A DNA stretch of 64,000 nucleotides from contig NZ_AP031415.1 in assembly GCF_042850985.1 (NCBI RefSeq), positions 1,364,001 through 1,428,000 of the forward strand, written 5' to 3'. Positions 34,220 to 44,396 of the stretch are shown piece by piece (position 1 is the stretch's first letter; each line of letters starts with the position of its first letter). Under the pieces are notes generated by a model. That model made no database searches and was not told where the DNA came from. It worked only from the letters and a program-made list of their open reading frames with translations. A program made the translations under genes and the position numbers. The DNA comes from Allocoprobacillus sp002160865. Lineage in GTDB: Bacteria; Bacillota_I; Bacilli_A; Erysipelotrichales; Coprobacillaceae.

Positions 34220-35560
34220 CTATTTTTCATCATAATATTTATCAAATTCATCATAATCGATATCTTCATCATATTTTGGATCATAATCATAGTCTTCATA
34301 CTCATCATCATAATCCTCATCATAATCATCAAATGTTTCTTCATCATGGTTATCATCTTCTACCATATCATCTTCTTGAAGATCAGCAACCATTTGATGT
34401 TCTTCACTTTCAAAAGTTTCTTCTTCATCATGATCCGGTTCAATAACTTCATCCTGTTTTGTCATTTCTGCTTCAAATGATTTTTCAAATTCAGCATCAG
34501 CTCCATAAACAATACCTTCACGTGCAGCTTCACTGACTGATTTAATATCAATCTTCCATCCTGTTAAACGGACAGCCAAACGGGCATTTTGACCTCTTTT
34601 TCCAATCGCTAATGATAATTGATTATCTGGAACAATAACCAATGCACTATGATCATCTTCATGAATATCAACATGAACGACATCAGATGGTGAAAGAGCA
34701 TGAGAAATATACACAACAGGATCTTCGCTCCACTCAATGATATCCACCATTTCACCATTTAATTCATTTACAACATTACGAACACGTGATCCCTTTGGTC
34801 CAACACAGGCACCAATTGGATCAATATTTTCATGACTTGTATAAACAGCGATTTTACTACGATCTCCAGCTTCACGAGATACAGATTTAATTTCTACAGT
34901 GCCATCATAGATTTCAGGAACTTCTATTTCGAACAATCTTTTAACTAATCCCGGTTCCGTTCTTGAAACACCAATATGTGTTCCTTTGGTATTACGTTCA
35001 ACATCACTGACATAAACTTTAATACGTTGTCCTTCATAAATCTTTTCACCTGGAATTTGTTGTTTTAAAGGCAACAGAGCTCCTGTTCTACCAATATTGA
35101 TAATCGCAAAACGTTCTTCCACACGATCAACAGTTCCATTAATAATATCATCTTTTTTATCAATATATTCATTATATAATGTTTCTTTTTCAGCTTCTCT
35201 AATTTTTTGTTTTAAAAGCTGTTTTGTCTGAATGGCTGCTAAACGCCCAAAGACTTCAGGATCAACTTCAGTGACAACATCATCACCTACTTGATATTTT
35301 GGATTAATCATTTGTGCTTCTTCTAAAGACAATTCATAATCTTCATCATTCACATCATCAACAACATGTTTAATTTCATATAAACGAATTTTTCCAGTGA
35401 TTTCATTAATTTCCACACGAATAATAGATTCAGGACCCCCATAATTCTTTTTATATGATTTTTCTAGTGCTTCTTTTAAAGCATCAAGAACAATTTCTTT
35501 CTTGATTCCTTTTTCACTTTCTAATAAATCAAGTGCCTGAATAAATTTTTTACTAGCCAT
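34220..35560 (-). CDS. nusA: Transcription termination/antitermination factor NusA
   Basis: RNA-polymerase-associated pausing and antitermination factor. It has an N-terminal RNAP-binding domain, S1 domain (NGTVDRVEERFAIINIGRTG), and KH1 and KH2 domains with IGACVGPKGSRVRNVVNEL and SLAIGKRGQNARLAVRLTGW. After about residue 370 it carries an unusual tail of some 70 residues made almost entirely of Asp, Glu and Tyr (for example YDEDYDDEYEDYDYD). The encoding DNA is a CAT/AAT-rich low-complexity stretch. The core is 370 residues, as in Bacillus; the tail is an extension. Confidence 0.96.
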   Translation of the reverse strand: MASKKFIQALDLLESEKGIKKEIVLDALKEALEKSYKKNYGGPESIIRVEINEITGKIRLYEIKHVVDDVNDEDYELSLEEAQMINPKYQVGDDVVTEVDPEVFGRLAAIQTKQLLKQKIREAEKETLYNEYIDKKDDIINGTVDRVEERFAIINIGRTGALLPLKQQIPGEKIYEGQRIKVYVSDVERNTKGTHIGVSRTEPGLVKRLFEIEVPEIYDGTVEIKSVSREAGDRSKIAVYTSHENIDPIGACVGPKGSRVRNVVNELNGEMVDIIEWSEDPVVYISHALSPSDVVHVDIHEDDHSALVIVPDNQLSLAIGKRGQNARLAVRLTGWKIDIKSVSEAAREGIVYGADAEFEKSFEAEMTKQDEVIEPDHDEEETFESEEHQMVADLQEDDMVEDDNHDEETFDDYDEDYDDEYEDYDYDPKYDEDIDYDEFDKYYDEK

Positions 35561-35575
35561 TTTTTATGATCCTCC

Positions 35576-36037
35576 TTAAAATTGAACAGCTAACCTTATA
35601 AATGCAATATCATTGTAATCAATGATACATTTTTTCTTTATATTTTTTACCATATACTGCAATTCAATACGTGTATCTTCCACACTTAGAATTGTTCCAT
35701 AAACATCATTCATTCCTAATGTTGGATTCTTAAATTGAATATACACATATTCACCGACAGAATCTTGCACCTTTTGTAATGTTTTTAAAGGTTTTTCAGC
35801 ACCGGGAGAAGATACTTCCAAATAATATTCATCAGCAATCAAATCTTCTTGATCTAACATCTCACTAATGGCTTCACTGACAGCCACACATGTATCCATA
35901 TCTAGATGCCCATTATTCTTTTCAATAAAAATGCGTAAGTACCATTCATTTTTTTCTTTGACATATTCAATGTCATCAAGATAAACATCATGTTCATCAA
36001 GTATGGGTTGAATAAGTTGTTTTATTTTTTCTAACAT
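35576..36037 (-). CDS. rimP: Ribosome maturation factor RimP
   Basis: A 153-residue 30S assembly factor with EWYLRIFIEKNNGHLDMDTC, DEYYLEVSSPGAEKPLK and a C-terminal SH3-like domain. It is the first gene of rimP-nusA-ylxR-ylxQ-infB-rbfA. It has its own promoter and a leader with a strong GC-rich hairpin. Confidence 0.95.
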   Translation of the reverse strand: MLEKIKQLIQPILDEHDVYLDDIEYVKEKNEWYLRIFIEKNNGHLDMDTCVAVSEAISEMLDQEDLIADEYYLEVSSPGAEKPLKTLQKVQDSVGEYVYIQFKNPTLGMNDVYGTILSVEDTRIELQYMVKNIKKKCIIDYNDIAFIRLAVQF

Positions 36038-36062
36038 ATAATCCTCCGTCTACAAATATAAA

Positions 36063-36082
36063 CGAGAGGGTTCCCCCTCTCG
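36063..36082 (-). ncRNA. GC-rich hairpin in the rimP-nusA leader
   Basis: Perfect 8-bp stem CGAGAGGG / CCCTCTCG with a GGAA tetraloop, within the presumed 5' leader between the promoter (36104-36132) and the rimP ribosome site. There is no T-run after it, so it is not a typical terminator. Confidence 0.6.
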
Positions 36083-36103
36083 TAAATCACTGATTACTTT
36101 TAT

Positions 36104-36132
36104 AATATAACATAATCAATCACAAAAAACAA
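36104..36132 (-). promoter_or_regulatory. Sigma-A promoter of the rimP-nusA operon
   Basis: TTGTTT - 17 bases - TATATT on the minus strand, shortly after the polC stop codon. Confidence 0.6.
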
Positions 36133-36150
36133 TGCTTTCATCATTATTTT

Positions 36151-39100
36151 TTACCATAAATCAAATAATGATAACTGATTTTCTTCTGACATATTTTCAA
36201 AAGCTCCCAGCTTTGTTAAAAAGTCAATTTGATTATTTGTTAATTTTGTACGTTTCATCACATCTTCTTTCGATAAAAACTTATTGTGTTGACGTGCTTC
36301 AACGACACTATCACCAACCGATGTTCCTAGCCCATCAATAGAAACAAATGGTGGCAACAAAGCTGTATCATCATCTGGATCCATTATAAAATTTTGTGAA
36401 TCTGATTTTTCCAAAGAAATATTACTGAAATGGTAACCACGTTCAAACATCTCTAAAGCAATTTCAAAAACAGAAATCAAAGCTTCTTCTTTATTAGAAA
36501 TCTTGATACCATTTTGTTTGTCATTCAAAATACTTTGATATTTATGATACACAGCATCACGCCCTTGAATCATCGTTTCAATATCATAGGCATCACAACG
36601 CGTTGTAAAATAAACCGCATAATATTCTCGAGGATAATACAGCTTCCACCAAGCTACACGAACAGCACTTAAAACATAAGCTGCAGCATGAGCTTTAGGG
36701 AACATGTATTTGATTTTCTTACATGATTCAATATACCACGTTGGGACATCATGTTGTCGCATTAATTCTTCATATTTCTTTTCTGGAAAGACAACTGGTG
36801 ATTTTCCTTTACGAACACATTCCATAATATCAAAGGCATCTTTATTTGGTAATCCTTTTTCAATTAAATAGACCATGATATCATCACGACATCCAATAAC
36901 TTCTTTTAAAGTACATGTTCCAGAACTAATTAAAGTTTCTGCATTTCCCAAATAAACATCCGTTCCATGTGAAAGACCTGACAAAATGACAAGATCGCTA
37001 AAAGACGTTGGATGTGTCTGTTCAAGCATTCCACGTACAAACTTCGTTCCAAATTCCGGTAATCCTAAAGCACCTGTCTTACAATTCAAAAAACTCAAAT
37101 CAATTCCCAAAGCATCCGTAGAATTAAATAAACTCATAACCTTAGGATCATTGGTTGGAATATCCTTAGGATTAACACCCGTTAAATCCTGCAACATTCT
37201 TATAACTGTTGGATCAACATGACCTAAAATATCAAATTTCAAAACATTATCATGAATGGCATGGAAGTCAAAATGTGTCGTTTTCCACTCAGCACTCAAA
37301 TCATCAGCGGGATATTGATAAGGTGTAAAATCAAAGACATCCATATTTTCTGGAATAACAATAATCCCTCCAGGATGTTGACCAGTTGTACGTTTGACCC
37401 CTGTACATCCTTTCGCAATTCTTTCTAACTCTGCTTGACGCATCGTATTTTCTTTTCCCATTAATTCAGCATACCCTTTAGCATAACCATATGCCGTTTT
37501 TTCAGCTACTGTTGAAATCGTTCCAGCACGATAAACATGACTTTCTCCAAAAATTTCTTTTGTATAAGCATGAGCGGTTGGCTGATAATCTCCAGAGAAG
37601 TTTAAATCAATATCTGGGACTTTATCAGCATTAAAACCTAAGAATGTTTCAAATGGAATATTATGTCCATCCCCTTTTAAAGGATGTCCGCATTTTGGAC
37701 ATGTTTTATTTGGTAAATCATATCCATTAGCAATATAACCTTCTGGTAAAAACTCATTATATTGACAATGTGGACAATAATAATGTGGAGGTAAAGGATT
37801 TACTTCTGATATATTAGCCATTGTCGCAACAAAGGATGATCCTACCGATCCTCGACTTCCTACTAGATATCCTGCTTCATTTGATTTTTTAACCAGTTTA
37901 TGAGCAATATAATAAATCACACCAAAACCATGTTTAATAATATTATCCAATTCTTTTGTTAAACGTTTTTCAACAATATCCGGTAAAACTTCCCCATATT
38001 GTTTATGAGCATTATCAAAACAGAGTTGACGTAAATTTTCATCTGCATTATCAATATGTGGTGTAAACAATTTGTCATGGACAACATGGAATGTTCCATC
38101 AATCATATCCGCAATCTTATTTGTATTTTCAACAACATATTCATATTTTTCATCTTCACTTAAATAAGATAGACTAACCATCATTTCTTCAGTTGTTCGT
38201 AAATATTCATCCGGTGTCCAGGCAGTGGGATTAGAACGATCTGTCAAAGGATGCAAAGCTCCTCCCAGTCCAATTTTAGGGTTACAAGTAAAGACATCTC
38301 TAAAAATTTTATCTTTTTGATCTAGATAATGAACATCACCAGTCGCTACAATCATTTTTCCCATGTCTTTAGCTGTATCTACAATACGACGTAAAATACG
38401 AATTAAATCTTCCTTTGTATCAATACGACCACGTTCCACAAAATATTGGCAGATATCTAATGGCATAATTTCAATATAATCATAAAATGCCATTGCCTGT
38501 TTTAATTCATCAAGACTTCTTGTCATAGCCAGATCAAAGATTTCTGAGTTATAGCAGCCACTTCCAAACAGCAATCCTTCACGATAAAATTCAAGTCGTT
38601 CACGAGGAATACGGGATGTTTTTTCAAAATAAGTTGTGTTCGCTTCTGAAACAAGTTTAAACATATTCTTTAATCCTGTTTTATTTTTCGCAAGGACACA
38701 CATATGTTTAGGACGGACAATCTTATAGGCATTAGGACATTCCATTGCATTCATGTCCAGCACATCATAATATCCCTGTTGCATTAAATCATGTAGCATC
38801 ATATTGAAAACACCTGCCAGAACTTCAGCATCATAATCAGCACGGTGAGCATCATCACCATCATATGGAATACGATAATGCCTTGCAACATTTCCTAAAC
38901 GATACCCTTTTAAATCAGGAAGTAACTTCCAAGCCAGAGTTAATGAATCAATGGCTGGATTTTTTAATTTTGGATAACCATAACGTACAAGAATTTCATT
39001 TAAAAAACCTACATCGAATGTCGCATTATGAGCTACAATGACATCATCTTGAAAGAAATCAAGAATTTGTGGAATGAATTCTTCAATGGTTGGGGCATCT

Positions 39101-40473
39101 TTGACATCATCATTCGTAATATGAGTTAACTGTGTAATCTTTTGTGAAATATGCTTTTTTGGTTTAATTAAGCTTTGAATACGACCAATTTCCTGTCCAT
39201 TTTTTATCTTGACAGCACCAAACTCGGTAATATCATCATCCATAACAGATAAACCAGTTGTTTCCAAGTCAAAAGAAACAAATGTCAAATCCTTAAGAGA
39301 AGCTTTTCTTTCATTATAAACAACAGTAAAAGCTGGATCAATCATATACATTTCTACACCATAAATCATTTTGATTTTATGTTTAAGACTGGCACTTTGC
39401 GCTTCAGGGAAAGACTGAACATTACCATGATCTGTAACTGCAATAGCCTGATGTCCCCAATAAGCAGCTCTTTCAATATATTCAGAAATACTGCCAATTC
39501 CATCCATTGCTGACATTTTAGAATGAACATGCAACTCAACACGTTTTTTCTCAGCCTGATCCTGACGAACTTTAGGCGAAGGAATCACTTCTACTTCTCG
39601 GGCAATAATGACAGTATCTTTCATATAGGCATCGTATTCAACATTTCCTTTGACACGAACCCATTTATCTCCCTTTTTGACCTTATTCATTTCCTCAATA
39701 CTATTTCCACCCTTGTTTTCAAAACGTTTGACTACAATACTATTGGTATAATCCGTCACATACAAAGATTGAATTGTCTTCCCTGATTTAACCTTCTTAG
39801 AATCTTCTTTAAAAATATATCCTTGAATCATGACTTCTTTAACAGTATCATCAATTTCATCAATAGATATCGCAAAATAATCTTTTTTATAACCCTGATA
39901 TTTAGGTTTATGTTCCTTTTTTACAGTCACTTCTTTCTGTTCAAAAGTTTTCATATCAACTTGTACTTCGTTTAAAGCATCCATTTCTTCTTGAATAGAT
40001 TGATATGTCTGATTATTTTGATCAATATATGCATGAAAACCAATCTGCATTCCAAATTTATTAAAATATTTGTCAAAAATCTTATATAATTTTTCTAATT
40101 GTTGTAATTGTATCTCATTGACAACTTCAATACGAAGCGTATTGTCTTCAAAAGATAATAGTTCTTCCTTGATAAAATCAATTTGAGGAAAACGTTGTTT
40201 TAAACCATCAAAAATAAAAAGTGCATATTCGATGGCATCTTTTTGGGTATAGGAAGATGCCCAATCAAAAAGAAATTCACATGGATAAGGAAATTCATTT
40301 TTTGCTGAAAATAATAAACGAATTTCATTTAATGGCACAATATGCGCAGAACCAATATAAAATGTATAAGAATTATCTTTATGTACAACTACACGTTCAA
40401 TATACGCATGTTTTAAAGCATTCACTTCATCTTGAAGATGCAGTTGCTTCAATAAAATAAGCATTTTATCCAT
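36151..40473 (-). CDS. polC: DNA polymerase III alpha subunit, PolC type
   Basis: Replicative polymerase of low-GC Gram-positives. Domains in order: N-terminal and OB-fold (VMIQGYIFKEDSKKV), PHP domain (RVELHVHSKMSAMDG), inserted DnaQ-like 3'-5' exonuclease (FVSFDLETTGLS), a zinc finger with paired CPHC and CPKC, the catalytic core with VPDIDLNFSGDY, and a C-terminal fingers/duplex-binding region. About 1440 residues, full length. The ATG at 40473 has AGGAGG eight bases before it; the preceding TTG is not needed. It follows a terminator after rseP. Confidence 0.97.
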   Translation of the reverse strand: MDKMLILLKQLHLQDEVNALKHAYIERVVVHKDNSYTFYIGSAHIVPLNEIRLLFSAKNEFPYPCEFLFDWASSYTQKDAIEYALFIFDGLKQRFPQIDFIKEELLSFEDNTLRIEVVNEIQLQQLEKLYKIFDKYFNKFGMQIGFHAYIDQNNQTYQSIQEEMDALNEVQVDMKTFEQKEVTVKKEHKPKYQGYKKDYFAISIDEIDDTVKEVMIQGYIFKEDSKKVKSGKTIQSLYVTDYTNSIVVKRFENKGGNSIEEMNKVKKGDKWVRVKGNVEYDAYMKDTVIIAREVEVIPSPKVRQDQAEKKRVELHVHSKMSAMDGIGSISEYIERAAYWGHQAIAVTDHGNVQSFPEAQSASLKHKIKMIYGVEMYMIDPAFTVVYNERKASLKDLTFVSFDLETTGLSVMDDDITEFGAVKIKNGQEIGRIQSLIKPKKHISQKITQLTHITNDDVKDAPTIEEFIPQILDFFQDDVIVAHNATFDVGFLNEILVRYGYPKLKNPAIDSLTLAWKLLPDLKGYRLGNVARHYRIPYDGDDAHRADYDAEVLAGVFNMMLHDLMQQGYYDVLDMNAMECPNAYKIVRPKHMCVLAKNKTGLKNMFKLVSEANTTYFEKTSRIPRERLEFYREGLLFGSGCYNSEIFDLAMTRSLDELKQAMAFYDYIEIMPLDICQYFVERGRIDTKEDLIRILRRIVDTAKDMGKMIVATGDVHYLDQKDKIFRDVFTCNPKIGLGGALHPLTDRSNPTAWTPDEYLRTTEEMMVSLSYLSEDEKYEYVVENTNKIADMIDGTFHVVHDKLFTPHIDNADENLRQLCFDNAHKQYGEVLPDIVEKRLTKELDNIIKHGFGVIYYIAHKLVKKSNEAGYLVGSRGSVGSSFVATMANISEVNPLPPHYYCPHCQYNEFLPEGYIANGYDLPNKTCPKCGHPLKGDGHNIPFETFLGFNADKVPDIDLNFSGDYQPTAHAYTKEIFGESHVYRAGTISTVAEKTAYGYAKGYAELMGKENTMRQAELERIAKGCTGVKRTTGQHPGGIIVIPENMDVFDFTPYQYPADDLSAEWKTTHFDFHAIHDNVLKFDILGHVDPTVIRMLQDLTGVNPKDIPTNDPKVMSLFNSTDALGIDLSFLNCKTGALGLPEFGTKFVRGMLEQTHPTSFSDLVILSGLSHGTDVYLGNAETLISSGTCTLKEVIGCRDDIMVYLIEKGLPNKDAFDIMECVRKGKSPVVFPEKKYEELMRQHDVPTWYIESCKKIKYMFPKAHAAAYVLSAVRVAWWKLYYPREYYAVYFTTRCDAYDIETMIQGRDAVYHKYQSILNDKQNGIKISNKEEALISVFEIALEMFERGYHFSNISLEKSDSQNFIMDPDDDTALLPPFVSIDGLGTSVGDSVVEARQHNKFLSKEDVMKRTKLTNNQIDFLTKLGAFENMSEENQLSLFDLW

Positions 40474-40492
40474 CAAAATAACCTCCTATATC

Positions 40493-40515
40493 AAAAAGGG
40501 ATTGAAATCCCTTTT
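40493..40515 (-). terminator. Terminator after rseP
   Basis: Stem AAAAGGGATT / AATCCCTTTT with TC loop and trailing T on the minus strand, between rseP and polC. Confidence 0.82.
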
Positions 40516-41596
40516 ATTGAAATATTCTTAAAATATCTTGATACGTGACAAAAATCATTAACAACATGACAAGTCCTAAACCACATAACTGCAAAGCAAC
40601 CTTTACTTTTTCTGGTAATTCACGTCCAATAATCTTTTCAACAATCGCAAAAATGACTTGGCATCCGTCCAATGCAGGAATAGGCAATAAATTAAAGATA
40701 CCAACATTGACAGAAAGCAAAGATAATAAATTTAAAATGTAAGTGATCTGCCCTGTTTCAGTCACTTGTGAAGTCACTTGATAAATACCAACCGGTCCAG
40801 ATAATTGCGTCACGGTTTCACTAAAGCGTGTAATCAGTTGACTCAAAGCCGCAAAAATAGCCATACTCATTTCACCAATAGAAATAAATGTATACTGAAT
40901 AGCTTCAGCCACATTCATAGAACGTGTTGCCTGATAAATGCCTAGTTTATAAGCTTGTGAAGACTGGTCATACTTTAATGTTGCCTGTAAAGTTTCTGTT
41001 TTTCCTTGACGATCAACCTTCAATTTCACATGAATGGTATCAGCTGTTGTATTCAATCCTTTTTGTGTTAATTGAATATCTTCAAAATTGGATACCAGAA
41101 TCACTTCTCCAGTTTCATTCACAGTCAATTCTTGAAGCACATCTCCAGCTTTTAAACCAGCCTGTTGAGCAGGAGAATTCTCTATGACCTGCCCTATTTG
41201 AGCATTTTGAACAGGTAATTGACCACTGATTACATTCACTCCAAAAGTCACGACAATAGCCAATACAAAGTTCATGAAAACACCAGCTAAAAAGATAATG
41301 ACTTTTTGGTATGTTTTAATTCCTTTTAAAGTGCGTTCAATAGGAATATCTTTTAATTCTTCATCATCACTTTGTTCTTCACCTGCCATTGAAACAAAAC
41401 CACCAAATGGTAATGCTCGAATTTCGTATTCTGTTTCTTTTCCTTTTTTAGACCATATCTTTGGTCCAAAACCAATGGAAAAATGAGAACAATAAACACC
41501 AAATATTTTTGCAGCAATAAAATGTCCAAATTCATGAATGATAATAATCGTTCCTAATATTAATAAAAATACTATTAAAGTAATGATTGTCTGCAT
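40514..41596 (-). CDS. rseP: Site-2 protease RseP/RasP
   Basis: Intramembrane zinc metalloprotease. Zinc motif IIHEFGHFIAAK is in the first membrane segment, a PDZ domain follows (IENSPAQQAGLKAGDVLQEL), and the second zinc motif is NLLPIPALDGCQ near the end. About four membrane segments, 360 residues. In Bacillus the homologue cleaves anti-sigma factors and remnant signal peptides. It is located directly after dxr in the uppS-cdsA-dxr-rasP order. Confidence 0.95.
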   Translation of the reverse strand: MQTIITLIVFLLILGTIIIIHEFGHFIAAKIFGVYCSHFSIGFGPKIWSKKGKETEYEIRALPFGGFVSMAGEEQSDDEELKDIPIERTLKGIKTYQKVIIFLAGVFMNFVLAIVVTFGVNVISGQLPVQNAQIGQVIENSPAQQAGLKAGDVLQELTVNETGEVILVSNFEDIQLTQKGLNTTADTIHVKLKVDRQGKTETLQATLKYDQSSQAYKLGIYQATRSMNVAEAIQYTFISIGEMSMAIFAALSQLITRFSETVTQLSGPVGIYQVTSQVTETGQITYILNLLSLLSVNVGIFNLLPIPALDGCQVIFAIVEKIIGRELPEKVKVALQLCGLGLVMLLMIFVTYQDILRIFQ

Positions 41597-42748
41597 CTAT
41601 ATTTCTCCTACTCTTTCTCGTACAAAATTTCTTGCCCATTGATCAATTTCAATAAGCTGTTCTAAAGTGGGATGATCAACCCAATGATGTGCTCGCATCG
41701 TTTCCTCAACATATTTTTCAATATCTAAAAAAGCAATTTTTTTAGATAAAAACAGTGCATTAGCCTGTTCATTTGCACCATTTAAAACACATGGCATGGA
41801 ACCACCTTTACGTCCAGCTTCATAGGCTAAAGCTAAAGCATGGAAGCGATGAAAATCTGGTTTTTCAAAATGAAGTGTTCCCATATCACTTAAAGATAAA
41901 TGTTTACCACCAAGTAAAGGCAAACGATGAGGATACGTTAAAGCATATTGAATAGGTAAACGCATATCTGGTGTCCCCAGTTGAGCAATAATGGCAGTAT
42001 CTTGATATTCAACCATAGAGTGAATAATACTTTCTGGATGAATCAGCACTTCAATATCATCATAATCAACATCAAAAAGCCATTTGGCTTCCATCACTTC
42101 TAACCCTTTATTAAAAAGCGTTGCACTATCAATTGTAATTTTTGCTCCCATTGACCAATTAGGATGTTTTAAAGCATCTTCAACGCTCACATGTTCTAGT
42201 TCACTTCTTGATTTATCACGGAAACTCCCACCACTGGCTGTCAAAATAATCTTACGAATCTCCCCATGATATTCACCATTAAGAGATTGAAAAATAGCAG
42301 AATGTTCACTATCCACTGGCAATAATTGTACATTGTTTTCTTTGACCAATGGAATGATTAAATGACCCGCAACAACCAATGTTTCCTTATTGGCTAAAGC
42401 AATATCTTTATGAGCCTGAATAGCTTTCATGGTAGGAACCAATCCAGCAAACCCTACAATCGCATTTAAAACAATATCAATTTGTGGTAAAGTTGCAATT
42501 TGAATTAAACCATCCTGCCCACAATAGAAATGAACATCCTTATATTTTCTTTGAAGATATTCCATATCTTCTTGTTTTTGTACACAAATATGTTTTGCGT
42601 GAATAACAGTCATGATTTTTTCTAACAAATCAATATTTTTCCCAGCACTCATGGCAACAATTTCAAATTCATCACGATGATGTCTAACAACATCAACCGT
42701 CTGTTGACCTATCGAACCAGTTACTCCTAAAACACATATTTTTTTCAT
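41597..42748 (-). CDS. dxr: 1-deoxy-D-xylulose-5-phosphate reductoisomerase
   Basis: Second MEP-pathway enzyme. NADPH-binding GVTGSIGQQTVDVV, the conserved ALANKETLVVAG, metal-site PVDSEHSAIFQ and LTASGGSFRDKS are all present. The 383 residues are full length. It abuts rseP without gap. Together with dxs and ispA it shows that the MEP route feeds undecaprenyl synthesis by UppS next door. Confidence 0.96.
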   Translation of the reverse strand: MKKICVLGVTGSIGQQTVDVVRHHRDEFEIVAMSAGKNIDLLEKIMTVIHAKHICVQKQEDMEYLQRKYKDVHFYCGQDGLIQIATLPQIDIVLNAIVGFAGLVPTMKAIQAHKDIALANKETLVVAGHLIIPLVKENNVQLLPVDSEHSAIFQSLNGEYHGEIRKIILTASGGSFRDKSRSELEHVSVEDALKHPNWSMGAKITIDSATLFNKGLEVMEAKWLFDVDYDDIEVLIHPESIIHSMVEYQDTAIIAQLGTPDMRLPIQYALTYPHRLPLLGGKHLSLSDMGTLHFEKPDFHRFHALALAYEAGRKGGSMPCVLNGANEQANALFLSKKIAFLDIEKYVEETMRAHHWVDHPTLEQLIEIDQWARNFVRERVGEI

Positions 42749-42749
42749 A

Positions 42750-43538
42750 CTAAGCCACCACCATTGTTATAAAATGAAGTAAAATACCAAAAACCATTGC
42801 ATTAAATAAAATCGAATCAAAGCGATCCAAGATTCCACCATGTCCTGGTAACAATTGAGAAAAATCTTTCACTTCAAATATTCGTTTCATACTACTAAAT
42901 GTTAAATCTCCTATCTGACTTGTTATTGTTAAAATGAGGCACATGACAATAAACCACACTAACGGCATATCTATTTGAATATATGCGCCATAAGCGCCAG
43001 AAAGAACCGTTCCTAAAATGATTCCACCAATTGAACCTTCAATGGTTTTTTTAGGAGAAAGACGAGGATTCAACTTATGTCTTCCTAAACACATCCCCGT
43101 AAAATATGCCCCTGTATCCGTTCCAAAAGTAGCCAAAGCCAGAATTAAAATATAATCAAAGCCATATGTTAAACGCAATTGATAAAGCATATGTAATCCC
43201 ATACCAATTAAAACACCTGCTGTAAAATAATAACTTAATCTCAAAAAATTGATACCATCATCAAACATACTACAGGCCATCAATACAATCATGTATAAAA
43301 TCATGATTTCACTTGAAATCAACAATGACTGATCAAAAAATAATGAATAAAACACAAACAATCCAACAATAGGATAAAGATAAAAATGAGCACGAGGACG
43401 ATTACAGATAGAAAGCATTTCAAAAACAGCAATCCCTGCAACAATACCCAGTAAAATTTTAAAAGCTATTCCACCTAGAATAACACATGGCAGAATGACT
43501 GCTAAAAGTATCAATCCTGTGATAATGCGTGTTTTCAT
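42750..43538 (-). CDS. cdsA: Phosphatidate cytidylyltransferase
   Basis: Integral membrane enzyme making CDP-diacylglycerol. There are multiple hydrophobic segments and the C-terminal CDP-alcohol signature KRIFEVKDFSQLLPGHGG followed by LDRFDS. The 262 residues are typical. The ATG overlaps the uppS stop (ATGA), and one base separates it from dxr. Confidence 0.95.
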   Translation of the reverse strand: MKTRIITGLILLAVILPCVILGGIAFKILLGIVAGIAVFEMLSICNRPRAHFYLYPIVGLFVFYSLFFDQSLLISSEIMILYMIVLMACSMFDDGINFLRLSYYFTAGVLIGMGLHMLYQLRLTYGFDYILILALATFGTDTGAYFTGMCLGRHKLNPRLSPKKTIEGSIGGIILGTVLSGAYGAYIQIDMPLVWFIVMCLILTITSQIGDLTFSSMKRIFEVKDFSQLLPGHGGILDRFDSILFNAMVFGILLHFITMVVA

Positions 43539-44284
43539 TTGACGACACCTCCAAATCTTCTTTCTCTACCTTGATATACAGCAATTGCATAATGTAGCCT
43601 TTCTTCATCAAAATCAGGCCATAATGTATCATCAAAAACAAATTCAGCATAAGCCAATTGCCAAAGCAGAAAATTAGAAAGACGTTTTTCTCCACTGCTT
43701 CTTACCATCAAATCAACTGGTGGTAAATCTTTTGTCATTAAATGCTTTTCAAAATAATCTTCATTAATATCATCTAATGAAATCTGACCATGTTTATATT
43801 CTTCACAAATGATTTTCGTTGCTTCAACAATCTCATCACGCCCACCATAAATAAAAGCAAAAGTTAAAATCAAACCATGATTACGTGATGTCTGTGATAC
43901 AGCTTCTTCAATAATACGTCTTGTTTCTAAAGGTGCCATTTCCAAATGTCCAATATAACGAATCGAAACATCATTATCCATCAATTCTTTTAAATATAAT
44001 TGAAAAAATTCTTTAGGCAATTTAAAAATATAATCCACTTCACTTGCTTCTCGTTTAAAATTTTCTGTAGAAAAAGCATAAACTGTCATTGCTTTTACAC
44101 CTAAACGATTGGCTTCTAAAGCCAAAGTTCGTATTGTTTTTGTTCCTTCATGATGACCATACGTACGTGGCATCTTTCTTTTTTTAGCCCAGCGACCATT
44201 GCCATCCATTATAAAAGCAATGTGTTGAGGAATATTGTTCATATCTAAATCATATTCTATTTCTCTTTTTTTCTTAAAAAACAT
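43535..44284 (-). CDS. uppS: Undecaprenyl diphosphate synthase
   Basis: cis-Prenyltransferase producing the C55 lipid carrier. Signature IAFIMDGNGRWAKKRKMPR with TYGHHEG, then YAFSTENFKR and LMVRSSGEKRLSNFLLWQ. The 249 residues are full length. It is first in the uppS-cdsA-dxr-rseP cluster. Confidence 0.96.
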   Translation of the reverse strand: MFFKKKREIEYDLDMNNIPQHIAFIMDGNGRWAKKRKMPRTYGHHEGTKTIRTLALEANRLGVKAMTVYAFSTENFKREASEVDYIFKLPKEFFQLYLKELMDNDVSIRYIGHLEMAPLETRRIIEEAVSQTSRNHGLILTFAFIYGGRDEIVEATKIICEEYKHGQISLDDINEDYFEKHLMTKDLPPVDLMVRSSGEKRLSNFLLWQLAYAEFVFDDTLWPDFDEERLHYAIAVYQGRERRFGGVVK

Positions 44285-44360
44285 ACTGTCACCTCATAAC
44301 CTTTTTGTATTATAACATAAAAGAAAGCAACATGCGAACTCTTATCAAAAAATATTCAAC

Positions 44361-44388
44361 AAAAAAACTCCTGCTTTATGCAAGAGTC
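44361..44388 (-). terminator. Terminator after frr
   Basis: Stem ACTCTTGC / GCAGGAGT (one G-T pair) followed by seven T on the minus strand. Confidence 0.85.
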
Positions 44389-44396
44389 AAAAGAAA

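Noticed and set aside
34237..34450. Repetitive CAT/AAT-rich DNA as a repeat array or CRISPR
   Set aside because: It is the codon pattern of the acidic NusA tail; there are no regular repeat-spacer units.
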